64,000 bases of DNA from Natranaeroarchaeum aerophilus (GTDB lineage: Archaea > Halobacteriota > Halobacteria > Halobacteriales > Natronoarchaeaceae). Made by a program: the position numbers and the translations under genes. The notes beneath the pieces are model-generated. The model did no database searches. It saw only the letters and a list, made by a program, of their open reading frames with translations, and was not told where the DNA came from. The stretch spans positions 248,001 through 312,000 of the forward strand of contig NZ_JAKRVY010000001.1 in the NCBI RefSeq assembly GCF_023638055.1, given 5' to 3'. Positions 60,945 to 64,000 of the stretch are shown in pieces (within the stretch, counting starts at the first letter, position 1; each line of letters starts with the position of its first letter).

Positions 60945-61523
60945 TCAGAACTCGACTGTCGTCTCGCCGTCCTCGTCCAGATCGATCACGCCGGCGAACT
61001 GCTCGCGGTAGCTCTCGAGTACCTCGTCGGGGTGGACCTCCTTCGAGAGGTGGAACAGGCCAACCGCATCGTGATCGTCTAGCAATCCGAGCAGGCGCGT
61101 CACTGCTTCCTGCGCCGGATCCTCGCCCGCGTAGTAGGCCAACTCGGTAATCGAGTCGAGTGTGATCCGGAGCTTGCCGTCGTGGGAGTCGAGAAACTCC
61201 TCGGCCTTTTCGATGATCCCGTCCAGATCGTCCGGCGATCCGACGTAGTGCACCGAGTCGCCGGTTCGTCGGGAGTAGCCCCGCTCGACGCTGAGCGTGT
61301 CGAGAATCTCTGCGCGGGTCTCGTCGACGTCGTAGTACTCCAGTTTCTGTTTGACCTCGCGGGCAGTGGTTCGAGTGGAGATGACGAGGAAGTGATCCGT
61401 ATCCGTCTTCAGAAAGTCGGTGTCGATCCGATCCGTCTCACCGGTGCTTGGATGAAGCAACAGTACGCCGGTGCCGCCGGGAATCGTCTCCGGCGTTCCG
61501 TCCACTGCAAGCGCGTAATCCAT
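60945..61523 (-). CDS. RecA/KaiC-fold protein without Walker A (possibly DUF7090)
   Basis: 192 residues starting M-D-Y-A-L-A-V-D-G-T-P. The layout resembles a KaiC/RecA core: G-G-T-G-V-L-L-L-H-P, D-H-F-L-V-I-S-T-R, and a Walker-B-like L-R-I-T-L-D-S-I-T-E-L. No G-K-[ST] P-loop is seen, so ATP binding is doubtful. Such proteins are common near signalling genes in haloarchaea; I associate this with DUF7090 (unverified). Confidence 0.75.
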   Translation of the reverse strand: MDYALAVDGTPETIPGGTGVLLLHPSTGETDRIDTDFLKTDTDHFLVISTRTTAREVKQKLEYYDVDETRAEILDTLSVERGYSRRTGDSVHYVGSPDDLDGIIEKAEEFLDSHDGKLRITLDSITELAYYAGEDPAQEAVTRLLGLLDDHDAVGLFHLSKEVHPDEVLESYREQFAGVIDLDEDGETTVEF

Positions 61524-61613
61524 ACATGTCGAAAACTGGTGAACCGTCTTAAGCCTGCGGGTAACGGCGGTTCAGTGGTCGACAGTTCCGTATGTCCGGT
61601 TGCAGTGGCCCGG

Positions 61614-62261
61614 TTACGACTCCGTCGAGAGGACTCCGTCCGCCGCGAGGACATCCTGTAGTTCCTCGAAGCTCTCGACGACGATTTCGCAGGCGGGCTC
61701 GACGGCCGCTTTCGGCTCGAAGCCGACGGACAGTCCGGCGACTTCGAGCATCGGAAGATCGTTTGCGCCGTCGCCGACCGCGATCGTGTCAGTCATCTCA
61801 ACACCCTCTCGCTCTGCGAGGTTCGCCAGCGCGTCGTCTTTGGTCCCCTCGATCAGCGGTCCCTCGACCTCCCCGGAGAGGGCACCGTCCTCGACGGGCA
61901 GCCGGTTGGCGACGATCTCGTCGACTTCGACGCCCTCCCGGGAAAGCGCTGCAGCGACACCGCGCTCGAAGCCGCCGGTGAGGATGGCGGTGTAGACGTC
62001 AGCCTCGTTGAGTCGGCGGATCGTCTCGGCGGCGTCCTCGCGGAGCCGAACCTCATCGTAGGCGGCGTCGGCTTTCTCCTCGGGGAGGTCCTCGAGGAGC
62101 GCGGCCCGACTGCGCAGGCTTTCGGCGTACTCGATCTCGTCGTTCATCGCCCGTTCGGTGATCTCGTCCATCTCGTCGGCGACGCCACACTGGTTGCCGA
62201 GCAGTACTGTCATCTCCGAGTCCGAAAGGGTGCCGTCAAAGTCGAATGCGACGATCGTCAT
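61614..62261 (-). CDS. serB: Phosphoserine phosphatase
   Basis: 215 residues from M-T-I-V-A-F-D-F-D-G-T-L. HAD motif I gives Asp7 and Asp9; motif II is in I-L-T-G-G-F; motif III/IV in D-T-I-A-V-G-D-G-A-N-D-L-P-M-L. It releases phosphate from phosphoserine, the last step of serine synthesis. The frame extends far upstream into serA on the opposite strand; the family start is at 62261. Divergent from serA across 93 bases. Confidence 0.95.
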   Translation of the reverse strand: MTIVAFDFDGTLSDSEMTVLLGNQCGVADEMDEITERAMNDEIEYAESLRSRAALLEDLPEEKADAAYDEVRLREDAAETIRRLNEADVYTAILTGGFERGVAAALSREGVEVDEIVANRLPVEDGALSGEVEGPLIEGTKDDALANLAEREGVEMTDTIAVGDGANDLPMLEVAGLSVGFEPKAAVEPACEIVVESFEELQDVLAADGVLSTES

Positions 62262-62354
62262 TACCGGACGTTCGGCCAGCAGGACTGAAAAGGGTGCGAT
62301 TTTGCTCGCGGCGATGAAGAAAGGGTTATCCCTACCCCGGGCAATCCCACGGAT

Positions 62355-63944
62355 ATGAAGGTACTCGTAACCGACCCGATCGCTGACGCCGGTCTCGACC
62401 GGCTCCGCGATGCGGACCACGAGGTCGAAACGGCGTACGATGTCGAAGGTGAGGAGCTGCTCGAAGCAGTCGCCGACGCGAACGGGTTGATCGTCCGTTC
62501 GGGCACCGAAGTCACCGAGGAAGTCTTCGCCGCCGCCGAGGAACTCGTCATCGTCGGCCGTGCTGGCATCGGTGTCGACAATATCGACATCGACGCCGCC
62601 ACTGACCACGGCGTGATCGTCGCCAACGCACCGGAAGGAAACGTCCGGGCGGCCTCGGAACACTCGGTTGCAATGGCATTTGCGACGGCTCGGTCGATCC
62701 CGCAAGCACACCAGCGCCTCAAGAACGGTGAGTGGGCCAAGGGCGACTACCTCGGTACCGAGGTCAACGGCAAGACCCTCGGCGTCGTCGGTCTCGGCCG
62801 CGTCGGCCAGGAAGTCGCAAAGAAGCTCTCCTCGCTCGGCATGGATCTGGTCGCGTACGACCCCTACATCAGCACCGAACGTGCCGAGCAGATCGGCGCG
62901 GAGCTCGTCGACCTCGACGGCTGTCTCGAACGGGCGGATCTGCTGACGGTCCACGTCCCGCTGACTGATGAGACCGCAAACCTGCTGAGCGACGACGAGC
63001 TCGCGAAGCTCGAGGATGGCTACCTCATCAACTGCGCCCGTGGCGGCGTCGTCGACGAGGCCGCACTCGCCCGTGCAGTCGATGAGGGCGTTATGGCCGG
63101 GGCGGCAGTCGACGTCTTCGGCGAGGAGCCGGTCTCGCCCGATAACCCGCTGCTCGACGTCGACGACGTCATCGTGACACCACATCTGGGTGCGAGCACC
63201 GAGGCAGCCCAGGAGAACGTCGCCGTCTCGACGGCGGATCAGGTCGTCGCCGCGTTCCACGGTGAACCCGTAATCAACGCGCTGAATGCCCCCTCGATCG
63301 ACGAGAGCGCGTTCCCGCGCGTCGAGCCGTACCTCGATCTGGCCGACACCGCCGGAAAGGTCGCTGCCCAGTTGCTCGGTGACCGCATCTCAGAGATTGA
63401 AGTCGCCTACGAAGGTGAGATCGCCGATGAGGACGTCGATCTCGTGACAGCAAGCGCGCTGAAAGGGGTATTCGCCCCGCTAGAGTGGCGCGTCAACGCG
63501 GTCAACGCACCCTCGATCGCCGAGGAGCGCGGTATCGACGTCACCGAGTCCAAGAGCCAACAGAGTGAGGACTTCCAGAGTCTGGTCGCGGTGACCGTCC
63601 GCGACGGTGACGAGGAGATTACCGTCGAGGGGACGCTGTTTGCCGGTGAGGATCCACGGATCGTCCGAATCGACGGCTACCGTGTCGACGCAATCCCCTT
63701 CGGCCACATGCTGGTCGCCCGCAACGAGGACGCACCCGGCGTGATCGGGTACATCGGCAGTGTGCTCGGCGAGCACGACGTCAACATTGCCGGGATGTTC
63801 AACGCCCGCGAGACGATCGGGGGCGAGGCGTTGTCGGTGTACAACCTCGATCAGGGTATCCCCGAGGAACTCCGTCAGGAGCTCGAAGACGACCCACGGA
63901 TCATCGAGATCCGCCAGATCACACTCGACGGCCGGGACGACTGA
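62355..63944 (+). CDS. serA: D-3-phosphoglycerate dehydrogenase
   Basis: 529 residues. NAD domain with G-V-V-G-L-G-R-V-G-Q (~148-157), catalytic R/E/H set (N-C-A-R-G-G-V-V-D-E; F-G-E-E-P; T-P-H-L-G-A-S-T), then an intervening ASB-type domain (~320-450) and a C-terminal ACT domain (~455-529, including A-P-G-V-I-G-Y-I-G-S-V-L). It oxidises 3-phosphoglycerate, the first step of serine synthesis; the ACT domain implies serine feedback. After the stop is a T-rich run (gtttattcctctttt) that could end transcription. Confidence 0.97.
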   Translation: MKVLVTDPIADAGLDRLRDADHEVETAYDVEGEELLEAVADANGLIVRSGTEVTEEVFAAAEELVIVGRAGIGVDNIDIDAATDHGVIVANAPEGNVRAASEHSVAMAFATARSIPQAHQRLKNGEWAKGDYLGTEVNGKTLGVVGLGRVGQEVAKKLSSLGMDLVAYDPYISTERAEQIGAELVDLDGCLERADLLTVHVPLTDETANLLSDDELAKLEDGYLINCARGGVVDEAALARAVDEGVMAGAAVDVFGEEPVSPDNPLLDVDDVIVTPHLGASTEAAQENVAVSTADQVVAAFHGEPVINALNAPSIDESAFPRVEPYLDLADTAGKVAAQLLGDRISEIEVAYEGEIADEDVDLVTASALKGVFAPLEWRVNAVNAPSIAEERGIDVTESKSQQSEDFQSLVAVTVRDGDEEITVEGTLFAGEDPRIVRIDGYRVDAIPFGHMLVARNEDAPGVIGYIGSVLGEHDVNIAGMFNARETIGGEALSVYNLDQGIPEELRQELEDDPRIIEIRQITLDGRDD

Positions 63945-64000
63945 CCCCGCGGGTTTATTCCTCTTTTAATTCCACATAATAAGCGCCGTCACTGTTTTTA

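Overview
The window is a chromosomal stretch from a halophilic archaeon (class Halobacteria). Evidence: high-GC genes, very acidic predicted proteins, twin-arginine signals, LPGFG-plus-membrane-helix C-termini (PGF-CTERM type), a 129-residue haloarchaeal 2Fe-2S ferredoxin, archaeal-type TATA boxes about 25-30 bases before start codons, and many small haloarchaea-specific families (UPF0058, HalOD1, DUF5786, DUF5828). I cannot fix the genus. All family names come from reading the translations; no database search was run.

Layout. 1-2250: AT-richer accessory region with a histidine-kinase tail and a minus-strand run of small regulatory-looking genes (zinc ribbon, unknown, UPF0058, DUF7511-like, HalOD1). 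2600-6010: ferredoxin, then two PiT-type transporters flanking a universal stress protein. 6160-12910: core block with hisA, hisB, an HTH/ACT regulator, a YigZ-family protein, upp, an old-yellow-enzyme reductase and small haloarchaeal proteins. 13120-16160: an ammonium transporter fused to a PII domain, with a leader ORF and a strong terminator, then a 22-bp repeat array and a GIDE-domain membrane protein. 16310-21260: tetrapyrrole genes hemL, hemC, a SUMT gene (cobA-like) and hemD; hemB lies at 58462. 21300-28360: a beta-propeller lipoprotein, small unknowns and a 1,559-residue subtilisin with repeated carboxypeptidase-regulatory-like domains. 28413-32029: a RecJ/GAN-like nuclease, a structured RNA candidate and uvrC.

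32030-36550 looks like an inserted island. A minus-strand run encodes a divergent prenyl-synthase-fold protein, a beta-propeller lipoprotein and a secreted HExxH metallopeptidase. Divergent from it is a Tat-exported protein with a very Cys-rich tail. A second, broken copy of the uvrC 3' end lies just beyond. I propose it as a candidate secreted-peptide (halocin-like) locus; this is the best candidate for an undescribed system here.

36600-64000: an SPFH protein, an H-NOX-like protein lacking its heme His, two large secreted GH13 amylases flanking ileS, UDG4, HIT, prs, a peroxiredoxin/glutaredoxin pair, a CNNM/CorC transporter, a third PiT protein, a cupin next to hemB, a degraded IS200/IS605-type remnant, and divergent serB and serA.

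Two non-coding patterns recur. A 66-bp array of three 22-bp units occurs at 15304 and 50312. An ~100-nt structured RNA candidate occurs at 30118 and 51867, sharing one helix with a compensatory base-pair change and each preceded by a TATA box.
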